Assembly (NCBI GenBank): GCA_964017155.1
Contig: OZ024865.1
Span: 40,486,200 to 40,550,199, forward strand
Reading direction: 5' to 3'
DNA length: 64,000 bases
Source of the DNA: Oasisia sp. SBJ-2009
Lineage: Eukaryota; Annelida; Polychaeta; Sabellida; Siboglinidae
Part shown: piece by piece, positions 35,401-46,211 of the stretch
How the letters are laid out: the number at the start of each line of letters is the position of its first letter
How positions within the stretch are numbered: position 1 is the first letter of the stretch
The notes under the pieces: generated by a model
What the model saw: the letters and a program-made list of their open reading frames with translations, nothing else
What the model was told of the DNA's origin: nothing
Database searches by the model: none
Translations under genes and position numbers: made by a program

Positions 35401-36261
35401 TTTAAAGGCAAAACAAAGTTAACTGTTTCGTGGCATACACCTAATAGAGTTAATATAAAGTAACAATTTCCACATATATTCAATTTGTTTATGCCAGCGG
35501 TTTACCAGAAAAATATTTTTTAACACCCAGCCATCCAAATACTACGCGCTACTCCATCTTAGACGAAGAATGACGTCATGACGGTGATCGAGGCGCTCTC
35601 CACGCAGATTCACTGCATGGGGTTTGGCTGTTGTCATGAAATGGCTGCAACTCGGCAACGCGCATAACATGCTGATGACGGTAAATATGAAATTGTCTAT
35701 TATTGTTATCGCTGAAATCATCCCATCAACTGATGATACATGTCTACTTCAAAGCATTTCTCCTAAAAATGGACCGAGCAAAGTGAACTGTACTTGGACT
35801 GGAGGGATTCCAAACAGTACGCCCGCAAATGTGAATCAATTTCTTCAATACTACCGGTTGTTTCAACTATTATTGCAACCGTATGCCGAACAGTAAGGCA
35901 TAATTACTAAGGTTTACCATAGATTTAACCACAGATTTAGATACACGTCTATAAGCAGCTGCTAGATGTCACGCCAACTGAACGAACTGTCGAAGACTCG
36001 AAGTTGTTGACCCTTAACAACGTCGCAGGTTAAGGGTCAGACATAGAATGCCGCGTGCTGAATGGCCAAGTCAATTTAACCCTTCACTTAATGGCGGCGT
36101 CTAGACCATCGTGGATTTCGTTAGAATTTTAGACTTTAAAGTCACATTCTGAGTAAACCGCTGACGTTAAAAAATTGAGTATATGTGGAAATTGTTACTT
36201 TATATTAACTCTATTAGGTGTATGCCACGAAACAGTTAACTTTTTTTGCCTTTAATATTGA
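35401..36261. mobile_element. Non-autonomous DNA transposon with about 100-bp terminal inverted repeats
   Basis: Sequence from about 35403 (aaaggcaaaacaaagttaac) reappears as its reverse complement ending at about 36255 (gttaactttttttgccttt). The match continues about 100 bp inward with only scattered differences; both arms share gtttcgtggcatacacctaa and gcggttta. The ends read TTAA/AGGC and GCCT/TTAA, consistent with TTAA (piggyBac-like) or TA target duplication. No transposase is recognised inside. A 90-codon open frame at 35624-35896 looks fortuitous. The element lies in the intron between the CUT2 and CUT3 exons. Confidence 0.85.
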
Positions 36262-36435
36262 TACGTTCATTATTATAAACAATGTTTAATATTGATATTT
36301 AATTAACGTTTAACTTAACATTAATTAAAATAATTAAATATCAATATTAAACATTCTTTATAATGAAAATATCAATAATAAATATTCTTTAACTTAACAT
36401 TATTCCAAAGAATGTCTCTCACTACTCCTACTCAC

Positions 36436-37570
36436 CTGAACAGCTGCTGTGGCTGGAGTGGGAGGCGGCGATGGCGGTGATGGCGACGGCCGTGACCGCC
36501 ACGGCTTGTGGGAAGGACTTTGCGAGTTGGTCAGGAGGCAGACGGTACTGGTTGGACACCAGCGCGATAACCGCGTCCGGATCCTCGAGAAAGATCTGCA
36601 TCCGGATGAACGGCTCACGTCCCTTCTGGGTCAGCATGTTCCAGGGCTTGGGCCGGGCCAGGAGGTCGCTGACCGACCCCTGACTTAGCCCGAGAACATG
36701 TTCTCCGAATAGCCGCTGACTGATGGAGTACTGACTGAGAGCCTCTTTCACTCGCTGGACTAATTTATCTGTGTCGATGTGGACGTATCGGTCGAACTGC
36801 TCCTGTCGAATCTGCGGCAAAACGGCCTTCAGAGGGCGCTGCTGGTGGGCCGGCATAACGCCCCCTGGTGGCAGTTTCGCCATGAGCGAGTTTGCGATGC
36901 TCTGCATGCGCTGTAGCGGCGAGAGCCCCTCCGGTGGTAGCGGGGGCGTAGCGGCGAGTAGCGGCTGCTCGACGCCGTTTGGGGTCGCCGCCAGACATGT
37001 GCGCACCATGGTGAAAGCACTGGCGGGGTGTCGCCCCCGCCCCCCGTTCTCGCTACTGCTCATGCTCAGATCCTGCGGCATGTTCGGGTCGTCGTCGACG
37101 ACCTCGCATTTAACCGACATGTCTTCCGTCTTGATCTTGACGCCAAAATGTTCGCCACTGTCTCCGTTACTGCCCCCGTACTGATGTGGCGAGTGTTGCG
37201 AATCAGGGGGCTGGGGGGTTGCGGACGACTCATCAGGGGGCTGCGAGGACTTGAGCACGAGCCGGTTGAGCTCCTGGCGGTACCTCAGGCACTCCGCCAT
37301 GTTGCCGTTGCGGTCGGCGGCGTCGGCCAGCTTGGCGAGCTCCTCGCGATAGATCCTCGCGACGATGTCCTCCGTCAGGTGGTTGCAGTCCGTCCGCGCC
37401 TTCCGACCCCGGTGACTCTCTCCAGCGCCGCTCACGCCGTTCCGCTCACAAGGTGGCGCCACTGTCTGGCCGTTGGGCCGGGGCAGGTCTTCCGGGGGGC
37501 GGCCGCTGTTGTGTTTCGAGACGGAGAGTTTGAGCGGCTGGTGATTGTTTGGGGAGTTCTCGTGCTCCAG
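36436..37570 (-). CDS. CUX1: CUX-specific exon: long linker and CUT repeat 2
   Basis: 1135 nt with acceptor TTTCAG/CTGG and donor TCAG/GTGAGT, ending in phase 1. The N-terminal part has a helical stretch [20 protein letters not shown]. An acidic region follows with two SUMO-consensus tetrapeptides (IKTE, VKCE) and then [10 protein letters not shown], a match to the PxDLS motif bound by CtBP co-repressors. CUT repeat 2 contains [37 protein letters not shown] and [18 protein letters not shown]. The exon ends in a Ser/His-rich tail. The PxDLS match suggests CtBP-mediated repression (inference). Confidence 0.96.
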
Positions 37571-38104
37571 CTGAAACAAACCGACACACGTCACACAACC
37601 TGACACAACTGAATATATAATATAATAATATAATAAAATATAATAGTTTAATTCACTCTGGGCAATCATACAGATTGAAATAGGTACATAAAACATGCAA
37701 AGCATACTTGTTAATATATATTGAAATAATATATAATTTCAGACATTAGCATAAATATAAAATTTATTAAATAAAGTGACAACTGTATGCTGCAAAGTTT
37801 GGTCTGCGAGATGTACCACCACAACAGTAATTAATTAACATAATTAATTTTTAAAACTCATGTATATGACATTATCAACGCTCTTGGTAACGGCAAATTT
37901 TGACATAATTCTGACTGTGACATAAGCAAATCGACATCATTTGAATGGTACAGTGCATGTAAACTTATTGTCACAAACAGTCAACGCTGTCTTCCTGGTG
38001 TCATAATTACTGTGTGAATGTATTCCATAAACCACTAACACATCACATGATTGCCTAAACTGACCCATGACCCCCTGAACTGTCCCTCTCACCGGTGAAC
38101 CTAC

Positions 38105-38211
38105 CTTCACCTTGCCCTGCATGGCTGCCTGAGCGTCACAGAGGATCTGTACGATCCGTTCGTCTGTAGCGTTTGTTTTGTGTTTGGGCAGCGACGACAT
38201 GACTGGCTGAC
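38105..38211 (-). CDS. CUX1: CUX-specific linker exon between CUT1 and CUT2
   Basis: 107 nt with acceptor TTTCCAG/GT and donor GAAG/GTAGGT; phase continuity is exact (1 + 107 = 108). The peptide contains TDERIVQILCDAQAAMQGKV, similar in placement and pattern to vertebrate [20 protein letters not shown]. It is short and supported by weaker but positional homology. Confidence 0.88.
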
Positions 38212-38774
38212 CTGGAAACAAGGTCAAATGCCGGTCAAGCAGAGGTCAAGGTTGGGGACAGGTCACGGGGAAATATGCAGCAATAAAATATGAATTTTAC
38301 AGCATGTATTTTGTCCTGTTGATAAAGCCATTCATCTTTTGAACAGTTGTAAAACAATGTAAAAATTATGTTCTCACAAAGATAGATTTGTGGAATGTTA
38401 CCTAAATGTTTTACAGAATATTCAGATTTTATACTTCTATTATGATCGAAACAAAAAGTTAGTTTGTGGAGTTTCTGTTTCTCAGAATAACAAATGTTTT
38501 TATTTGATATCAGTGTTTTGTTTCCTAGTAATATTTAAAATGGTGTGTTTTACCATAATAAAACTACATCAACAAATGCATGCCAAATTATCCAAACTAA
38601 CATCGAGTTCTTCAACGTTTTAAGCTGTAGTTTTGCGACAAATTTTATATTTCTGTTTGTGATAATACACACGAGCGGTCTCTGATCTGAACAACAATAC
38701 TTTTTAATTTGTTTATTTTAGCATACTGAGGAGTAGTAAGTAATGTAACGACTGCTATTTTATTTTACTGTTTC

Positions 38775-38906
38775 ATGTATAGGCTTATATATATAATGTT
38801 TATATATATACATTATTATGTTACATATATATATATATATATGTTTATATTATATATATACATTGTATATATATATATACATATATATATATACATATAT
38901 ATATAT

Positions 38907-38943
<37 letters not shown>

Positions 38944-39044
38944 CATATATATATATACACACATACATATATATATATATATACATACATATATATATAT
39001 ATATATGTTTATATTATATATATACATTGTATATATATATATAC

Positions 39045-39075
<31 letters not shown>

Positions 39076-39138
39076 CACACATACATATATATATATATAC
39101 ATATATATATACATATATATATATATATACACATATAC

Positions 39139-39169
<31 letters not shown>

Positions 39170-39200
39170 TACATATATATATATATACATATATACAATA
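38775..39200. repeat. (TA)n / (CATATATA)n microsatellite
   Basis: Over 400 bp of alternating TA with interspersed CACA and GTTT, ending about 110 bp from the donor of the CUT-repeat-1 exon. Both strands are almost free of stop codons in some frames, creating spurious Y/I-rich reading frames. Confidence 0.97.
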
Positions 39201-39309
39201 ATAATAAATATTAATACAATATTTATCCAGCCAACAATCACATTCGGCCCTATGGCGTTTGAAACCGAAACGACGACAGAAACAAAATGGCGACAAATCG
39301 GAGACGCAC

Positions 39310-39972
39310 CTTTCTTGGGCGAGACTGCCTTGAGCACGTGTACGTTCTGCTCCTCAGCAGCCCAGGCGAACATCTTGCGGTAGCTCTCTCTCCCTTTCTC
39401 CGTCAACTTCTCCCAGTGTTTTGGCTTCGACAGGAGCTCACTGACGGTGCCCTGCGAGAGGCCGAGGACGTGTTTTGCGAACACCCGCTGTCCAATGTTA
39501 TGGCTGCTCAAGATCTCGCGGATCCGCGTCGCTATGTCGGCGGTGTCGAGTCGCGGCGTCGATGACGCGACGCCGTTCGTGTCACTATCTTCTAGTTTGA
39601 CTGATAAGTGACGGTGGAGAGGGCTGATTGAGTCGGACAGTGGGGACTGGGGACAGTCCCCCCGCATGTCCAGTGCGTGGGACAACAGGGGGGACGACAG
39701 TTTAGTCTGGCTGACCGCGTAGCCGTTGGTCAGCGGACACGTGGTCAATGGCAGCGGCGATATGACCATAGGTGGCACCACCGCCTGCGGAGTTTCCGCC
39801 GTTTGGTCGCCGTTGTTATTGTGCGCTGGAATCTGCTGGTGGTGGAACTGGTGGCGCCGCCGGTGGTGGTTCGTTACACTGTACGATGCCGCGAGCTCGC
39901 GCCCAAGTAAATTGGCAAATGTGTCGATGCTACTCGTATTGACGACGGTGGACGAGGCGCCCTCTGGTGGCC
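39310..39972 (-). CDS. CUX1: CUX-specific exon: linker and CUT repeat 1
   Basis: 663 nt with acceptor CTTCCAG/GG and donor AAAG/GTGCGT. The first 140 or so residues are low-complexity (His/Arg/Gln- and Ser/Pro-rich). They include a SUMO-consensus tetrapeptide VKLE near residue 125 of the exon. CUT repeat 1 spans exon residues 142-217, with the family signatures [37 protein letters not shown] and [12 protein letters not shown]. In the family, CUT repeats bind DNA cooperatively with the homeodomain. The downstream intron starts a long TA-rich microsatellite, through which the frame stays open spuriously. Confidence 0.96.
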
Positions 39973-41561
39973 CTGGAAGCAAGAAAGGTGTAGAAATAAC
40001 GCTATTGTCGCAGCCGTTACAACATGCGCATCTTACGCGAATTTTTTCACAAGGGTTCCTGCTTCCAAACTGCCCCGTCTCCGTTAGATAACTGGCCAGG
40101 AGAACTACACTTTTTAAGCACTTCCAAACGTTCCCTTATTGGTATAACAAATGCACAACATTTACCGAACAATGAAACGAATAAAATAAAAATAAAACTT
40201 TTGACAACTTTTGACAAAATCTGTATCGTTTATCCGCTGGAGACTGGGCAACTACAGGTAAAACGACTAACTTAACTCGTAATATTAAAGCATGCATAGA
40301 TAACCGAACGCTTCATTTCTACACCTTTCTTGCTCAACAGGGGGCAGCAGTGGGGGGGGGGGGGGGCGTGCAGAGAGCAGGGGACTGTCACAAAAACCGT
40401 GCGGAGTGAAAAAAGAAAACGGCAAAAATGCTTCTTCCTGAAAGACAAACACATTGTACCTGCAAGAAACCGTCACACCATCGCGGAATTGTTGGAAGAA
40501 CACTCGTTACGTAGCCTGGTGGTATATTTGATTGGTTCTACGCCATTAAAGTGGCATTGTTTGTCGTCAGTGCCTGACAGAATCTATGTGTTCTCATAAC
40601 ACAACTACGGCTAGCACTGGCGTCAGATCAACCTCTTTAGTCAACTCTTGACATATAAACCAAGTGTGTTCATCAGCTTAGCAAACACCTGGTTTTGGGT
40701 GTAATTAATCATGTTAACCACAGGTTAGCAGCATGCTGATGCCTTCGCCCAACCACGGGACACTATGGCTACACAATGATGATGACCCACAGGTTGCGTT
40801 GCTGACCTGTCCACCTGTCTTTTAGAAGGGTAAGGTTTGTTTTGGACGGGTACAAATCTGAGTAAACAGTACTTTTATATTTCTTGTCCATTCAAAATGA
40901 TGTACGTTTACACTCATTTCTCGTTATATATAAGTAACGTTCAGTTTTTAGTGCCATGGTGAACTTTAGCTCTGTGTAAATGTCAACAGGAATAAAAAAC
41001 GCAATATCGTGTTGTGTCCATGTTAGGAGTGGGATGTCTAGTCATGACAGGCACCATGTGTACAGGTGATATACATATGTATACATACACTGACTAAATA
41101 ACTCTTATTTTCGAGTTATCGTTGTGATTTTTCTATTACTTTCTTCATATACAACCAACAGATAATTCACAGCAGTTTGGGAGTTGAACCCTTCATAGTC
41201 ATTCTAGAACCACATATTTATGGTACTGAATAAACACTAAATGCAGAGACATAGACGCTTTTAGTTGTAAACACAGCATAACAATATAGGTATCTTGCTA
41301 GTGGGACATCTGGTAACATGACAGACAATATACATAACTAATTTCACTAAATTCACTGTGTAAAAAAACTGAAATTAACATTTTGTTTGCATCACTGGAG
41401 TAATGAAAAACAAACGAAATCTTGTCACGTAGAAATGACAACTGTTTAAATAAAATGCAGACAAGTGAGCATAAAAAAGACCCCTAAACTAACCACACCC
41501 ACTCCACACACCCCCCCCCCAGGCACCCCACGCCCCCTCCACGCACCCCACGCCCCCTCAC
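39973..41561. other. Intron between last shared exon and CUT1 exon
   Basis: Contains a G-tract (about 40350-40367) and a diverged copy of the 32690 repeat family (about 40805-40900, starting acctgtccacctgtctttta). No further exon is visible. Confidence 0.6.
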
Positions 41562-41725
41562 CTGTCACTTCTGTGTTTGCCAGCTTCAGCTGTGTGTTCT
41601 CTGTCTGCAGCGTTCGGTTCTTCTCCATAAGTAGCATTTCCAACGACTTCGGCTTTACACCGTCGACAGCGCCACCTTGTGAGCTGTTCTCAGCGCTGCC
41701 CGGAAACTCGATCGACTTGAGCACA
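41562..41725 (-). CDS. CUX1: Last shared CUX/CASP exon and alternative-splicing branch point
   Basis: 164 nt with acceptor ATGCAG/TGTGC and donor GACAG/GTGAGG, ending in phase 1 with G. The peptide has VLKSIEFPGS and SLEMLLMEKNRTLQTENTQL, matching vertebrate ILKSMEFAPS and [20 protein letters not shown]. The terminal G joins GG at 39972 (CUX) or GT at 22959 (CASP), giving glycine either way. The donor is followed by a short GGGGGCGTGGGGTGC duplication that may affect structure near the alternative site. Confidence 0.96.
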
Positions 41726-42462
41726 CTGCATGATGGGAAGGAAATTGTTTCTATTGACAGGTAGGTATTGCAGTGTAAAATTACGTAAATGTGTACGTTG
41801 GCTGTCCATTTGCATTCTGATTCGTTGATTTCTAAATGAACAGTTATCATGTTTAAATAACCAATCTAACTTTCTTACATTCCATTATAACCAATTGAAT
41901 ATAACCGTGATATATCTGTTCACTCCAGAGATGTGTTTTTATGTTTATTTTACCTGCATTTATACTACTGAATATGCAGAATTAAAAATATACATCAACT
42001 TTATTCTATGGGTGTCAGCTCCTAGGTTTTATTTTTTCATTTAATATTTTGTTCTTATGACTACAATACGCACGTTGACGGTTTATTTCCAGCCAATTTG
42101 TGTTTAGTTACTTTGTTAAACTGAGAACAATGGTCGCAATTTGAAAGATTCCGCACGCAACAAGTTCAAATGGCAAACATAACATCTAGTGTAAAAACAA
42201 AATTTATTGGCAATAATCCTGAGGCAAGCAGAGTTAACCCTTTGATGTTTAACTTTCCCACGTTCTAGACAGCAGAACAAATGACTGCTGTGCCAATTCA
42301 GGGCCGAGGAACTGACACCCTCCCTTTGACTGACTACACTTTAATAAAATAAACACTGAACAAGTTTAGAAACAGGTAGGTTACAGCTTGTCAATGTTGT
42401 CACACTGGTGAGTGTAGGACTGACTCTCAGTGAGTTCTGTCTTATTTGACCGAGTGTCTTAC

Positions 42463-42569
42463 CTGAGTTCTCGCTTCAGTTCGTCGTAGTCCTGCTGCGC
42501 CTTCAACTGTTGCTCCAACAGGTGGCAGCACCGCTTCTGAGACGATAACTCCTCCTCCAGCTGTGCCAC
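42463..42569 (-). CDS. CUX1: CUX/CASP shared exon: VAQLEEELSSQ ... KAQQDYDELKREL
   Basis: 107 nt with acceptor GTTGTAG/GTGG and donor CTCAG/GTAAG, ending in phase 2. The peptide includes VAQLEEELSSQKRCCHLLEQ and KAQQDYDELKREL, matching vertebrate ISQLEQQLSAK and KGQADYEEVKKEL. A Cys-Cys pair at the vertebrate NST position is unusual but plausible in a coiled coil. Confidence 0.95.
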
Positions 42570-42745
42570 CTACAACACCGAAAAATATACTGAAGGCCCC
42601 CTACAACAACAAACAATACTGAAGGCCCCCTACAACAACAAACAATACTGAAGGCCACGTACAACAGTAAACAATATTGAATGCCACCTACAACAATGAA
42701 TATTGCACAGAAGGCCACCTATATCAACGAACAGTATCCTGAAGG
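42565..42745 (-). repeat. 29-bp minisatellite containing a copied splice acceptor
   Basis: The acceptor edge of the exon at 42463-42569 (TTGTAG/GTGGC on the minus strand) is repeated in five further units. Their gcc starts lie at 42596, 42625, 42654, 42683 and 42714, spaced 29-31 bp. Units alternate gcc(a/c)cctacaac with aaacaatactgaag. Most keep TAG followed by G-rich sequence. Confidence 0.88.
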
Positions 42746-43128
42746 TCACTGCCAACTACGAACAGTTCGACTTTACCTTTGTAATACATGGATTGTAATC
42801 AATATTGAGCAATATAACCACTAATATAGAATATTTCGTATTTGAACACATTAGAAGCATAAGATGTATTTTTTTAATCTGGTGCATAAATCAATTTCAT
42901 TTGACTATTTTATACACAAACAAATAAACCAAACACTGTGTAATGTGGGCATAGGATATCAACTAACAACTCAACAGAGATATGTGGATGTCTAACATAA
43001 AGAAGCTAATAATAATTGTAACACTTCTATAGAGCATATATCCTTGAAGATTCAAGCTCAGAGGCGCAACATACAACATCTTTTGGCGTAATAAACGGCA
43101 AAGGTCGTCATTGGAGCACGGAACGTAC

Positions 43129-43203
43129 CATGGTTGAGCCGGAGTCACGGAGTTTGTTGACAGTTGTCTGGAGTCGCTGCACGTCTTCGACTAGCTGCGC
43201 CAC
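43129..43203 (-). CDS. CUX1: CUX/CASP shared exon: [12 protein letters not shown]
   Basis: 75 nt, in frame, with acceptor CCTGTAG/GTGG and donor ATG/[26 protein letters not shown] aligns with vertebrate [20 protein letters not shown]. Confidence 0.96.
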
Positions 43204-43493
43204 CTACAGGCAAACACTCACAGTAGAACCAACAACGAACCATTTGAACCAACAATGAAACACTTAAAAAAACAACAAACAAGTGCAGTGAGACAGGAGT
43301 TGTTTTGCTCACTCTCTCACAGCTATACAGAGTGTAACTTCATCACTGATACCGACACACAGAGCTGATAGCTTCACAAGCCGTCTTGTCTTGCACTGAT
43401 GCATCTACTTCCACAGCCTCAGTGAGACTGACAGATAACTCATGTGTCCACTCCATAAAGAATCAAGCGAAGAGACACACACACTCTCAACAG

Positions 43494-44095
43494 TCACACA
43501 TTGACACACACACACTGCCACACACACACTGCCACACACACACTGCCACACACACACACACTGATACACACACACTGCCACACACACACTGCCACACACA
43601 CACACACTGATACACACACACTGCCACACACACACTGCCACACACACACTGCCACACACACACTGCCACACACACACACACTGATACACACACACTGCCA
43701 CACACACACTGCCACACACACACTGCCACACACACACTGCCACACACACACTGCCACACACACACTGCCACACACACACACTGATACACACACACTGCCA
43801 CACACACACTGCCACACACACACTGCCACACACACACACACTGATACACACACACTGCCACACACACACTGCCACACACACACTGCCACACACACACTGC
43901 CACACACACACTGCCACACACACACTGCCACACACACACACTGATACACACACACTGCCACACACACACACTGCCACACACACACTGCCACACACACACT
44001 GCCACACACACACTGCCACACACACTGCCACACACACACACTGATACACACGCACACACGCACACACTGACAGTCACACCAACAGTGACACACAT

Positions 44096-44130
<35 letters not shown>

Positions 44131-44233
44131 CACAGATACACACGCACGCACGCACGCACACGCTGACACAGTGACACAAACAGTGACACACACAGAGACA
44201 CACACTGACAGACAGACACGCGCCGCACGCACG

Positions 44234-44265
<32 letters not shown>
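43494..44265. repeat. 14-bp (CACACACACTGCCA)n satellite and CA/CACG microsatellites
   Basis: Plus-strand units of cacacacactgcca, with occasional cacacacactgata units, run from 43500 to about 44060. (CACG)n-type tracts and a (CA)n run follow. The block lies directly downstream (in gene direction) of the donor at 44271. No unit contains a stop in several minus-strand frames, producing long spurious open frames of V, C, G, S, Q and W. Confidence 0.97.
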
Positions 44266-44270
44266 CTGAC

Positions 44271-44441
44271 CTCCTTCTCCTTGGCTGCGAGCTCCACCTC
44301 GAGACTGGAGCGCTTGAGGATGTTGATGGCCTCCTCCATGTCTGGAGCCTGCTTCATCTCCTCCGCCTGCTGTAGGTTCTGTGTGGCCGACGCCAGCTGA
44401 GACCGCATCCGCTCCACCTCACGCTCCGCAGCCGTCGCCCT
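44271..44441 (-). CDS. CUX1: CUX/CASP shared exon: [13 protein letters not shown]
   Basis: 171 nt, phase 0 at both ends, with acceptor CCACCAG/AGGG and donor GGAG/GTCAGT. The peptide contains [20 protein letters not shown] and ELAAKEKE, nearly identical to vertebrate [25 protein letters not shown]. The intron after the donor is a stop-free TG-rich repeat, so the frame stays open for hundreds of codons past the true exon end. That extension is not evidence of coding. Confidence 0.96.
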
Positions 44442-44662
44442 CTGGTGGACAAACACACAACTAGTCACACTTCTGCCTTCTAGAGGACACATGCACAGTT
44501 AGTCACTCTGCTGCCCTCTAGAGGACACACGCAGAGTTAGTCACAGTGCTGCCCTCTAGAGGACACATACAGTTAGTCACTGCGCTGCCCTCTGTAGGAC
44601 ACATGCACAGTTATACACACTCTGCTGCCCTCTAGTAGACACGTACTGCAGTAATCGCGAAC
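44437..44662 (-). repeat. 38-bp minisatellite containing a copied splice acceptor
   Basis: The acceptor edge of the exon at 44271-44441 (CACCAG/AGGGCG on the minus strand) recurs in five further units. The motif gccctct or its variant begins at 44475, 44513, 44551, 44587 and 44627, spaced 36-40 bp. All five retain an AG immediately before A(A/G)GGC (CTCTAG/AGGGC and close variants). Confidence 0.9.
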
Positions 44663-45553
44663 ACTATCGCCTGCTTCGATTGAGCATAACTGCACACGCA
44701 GTACTACACGCGTTATCCAACTGAACACCGATGATCGTGATCACGGACATAAACCTCTTATGTAAATAAATCAAATAAAGTAATAAGTTGTTTAGAGTGT
44801 AAATTGTGACGTTCATCTTCTTGGACTTTAATTATAATTCATAGAATGTGGTGACTTTAATCCATATTATTTAAATGATTGTGTCATGTAATGTTTAATT
44901 AATTTCTTATGCAGTAGGGGCCTACGTTCCCTATTAGCTGTCACTGCTAATGACGTCAGTTACTCGAGTAGATCCTGTAAAACTCGCGATTGCCTCGAGT
45001 AGCTAATCTAGGTCAAAAATGGTCACATGTTCAAGTGATCTTGGCTGTTCCATTGGGACTCGGGTTACGCGAGTTACTCGCGTAGCTCAATCGAAGTCGG
45101 CCATTGGCACCAGAGTGTTCGCAAATATATCACACACACGCCGACACATGTGGAGTTAATGGGAACTGAATTTTTACGAGACACAAATGAAACACAACAC
45201 TGTTTCCTTCCCGAGTGTGACATGTGACACTACATTGAGCACTGAGTGTGACACTGGATGTGAGCCTACTGAGGTATGATATGAGACATCACTGTCCCGC
45301 TTGACTCTAGATGTAGAACAACAAAACCTGTTTGTGGCAAACAGACTAATGTGGCACAAGAACCTGCATTTGACAAACGGGTAGTTTACAGACGGTGATC
45401 GATTTACACCATGGATCTGTTTTTGAAGGTTTTGAAGAGCTAACGAAATATACAATGTTGTGTTTGAGATGTCTGAGAAGTAATGTAATATGTGACTATA
45501 TTGTTCAATAAAGCAACTGTGTTGTTGTGATGTCAATGCTGTTGTGTTCTCAC
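44663..45553. other. Intron with no coding feature
   Basis: AT-rich intron between shared exons. Around 44930-45110 there are several ACTCG/CGAGT-containing short inverted motifs (gttactcgagtag, gcgagttactcgcgtag). No exon or known element is recognised. Confidence 0.6.
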
Positions 45554-45602
45554 CTCATTTGCCCGCTCCAGATCGGCCATCAGCATCTCCATCTCGTCAG
45601 AC
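45554..45602 (-). CDS. CUX1: CUX/CASP shared micro-exon: SDEMEMLMADLERANE
   Basis: Only 49 nt, with acceptor CTTCAG/GTC and donor GAG/GTGAGA. The peptide SDEMEMLMADLERANE aligns with vertebrate ADEIEMIMTDLERANQ. It is too short for simple reading-frame detection. It is supported by homology, splice sites and exact phase continuity (2 + 49 = 51 nt). Confidence 0.94.
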
Positions 45603-46144
45603 CTGAAGAGCAAACACACATGTCGTCACCATGGTTATTCCACTTACACATCGGGAACATAAACTTACTTACTACACATTCACTGAAGCCACTCGCAAAC
45701 TCAGGAGGAGGGAAACTTGTTTTTTGTTGTTGCTATTTTACAATTTATTTTCCTGTCTGATAGTAATGTTGTGCAATGATATTGTCAACAACCCATCCAA
45801 TATGCGACTGGGACACTTGTACTAGAGTGGAATAGAGATAGCATCCTTAGGTTTATCACAGCATTCTGTTAGATGGTGTGTTTAATGATTTTTTTTTAGG
45901 GAGAGGTCATTCATTATCCGTAAGACGGACGGACGGCGACCAGCCAGCCAGCCAGACCAATAGACAGAAACACAAACACGTAGACATATCGTTTATATGT
46001 AAATGTTAACATTTAAATAATAATTAACATACAGTATACGGGACTAGGACATTCCCACATATGTTGCTAATTCAGATTTTTGTAACATTTATAATTCCGT
46101 AGTGACTCAGTAGGTGTCTAGTTGCTGACCGGTGGTCAACTTAC

Positions 46145-46211
46145 TTGGCAGAGGTAGCCTCATCGTACTTGGTGCGCAGGTCAAACAGCTCAGACTGGAC
46201 GCTGTCCATGG
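46145..46211 (-). CDS. CUX1: CUX/CASP shared exon: SELFDLRTKYDEATSAK
   Basis: 67 nt with acceptor TTTGGTCAG/CC and donor GCCAA/GTAAGT. The peptide SELFDLRTKYDEATSAK is close to vertebrate TELFDLKTKYDEETTAK. It ends in phase 2, and the next exon supplies the last base of Lys. Confidence 0.95.

Noticed and set aside
35624..35896. 90-codon frame inside the TIR element as a transposase
   Set aside because: Too short, with no transposase motif.
37028..37603. 191-codon plus-strand frame
   Set aside because: Antisense of the CUT2 exon.
38775..39383. 202-codon Y/I/H-rich frame
   Set aside because: Translation of TA-rich microsatellite running into the antisense of the CUT1 exon.
43487..44492. 259- and 332-codon minus-strand frames rich in C, V, G, W
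   Set aside because: Stop-free CA-rich repeat; only the 44271-44441 part is a real exon, bounded by good splice sites.
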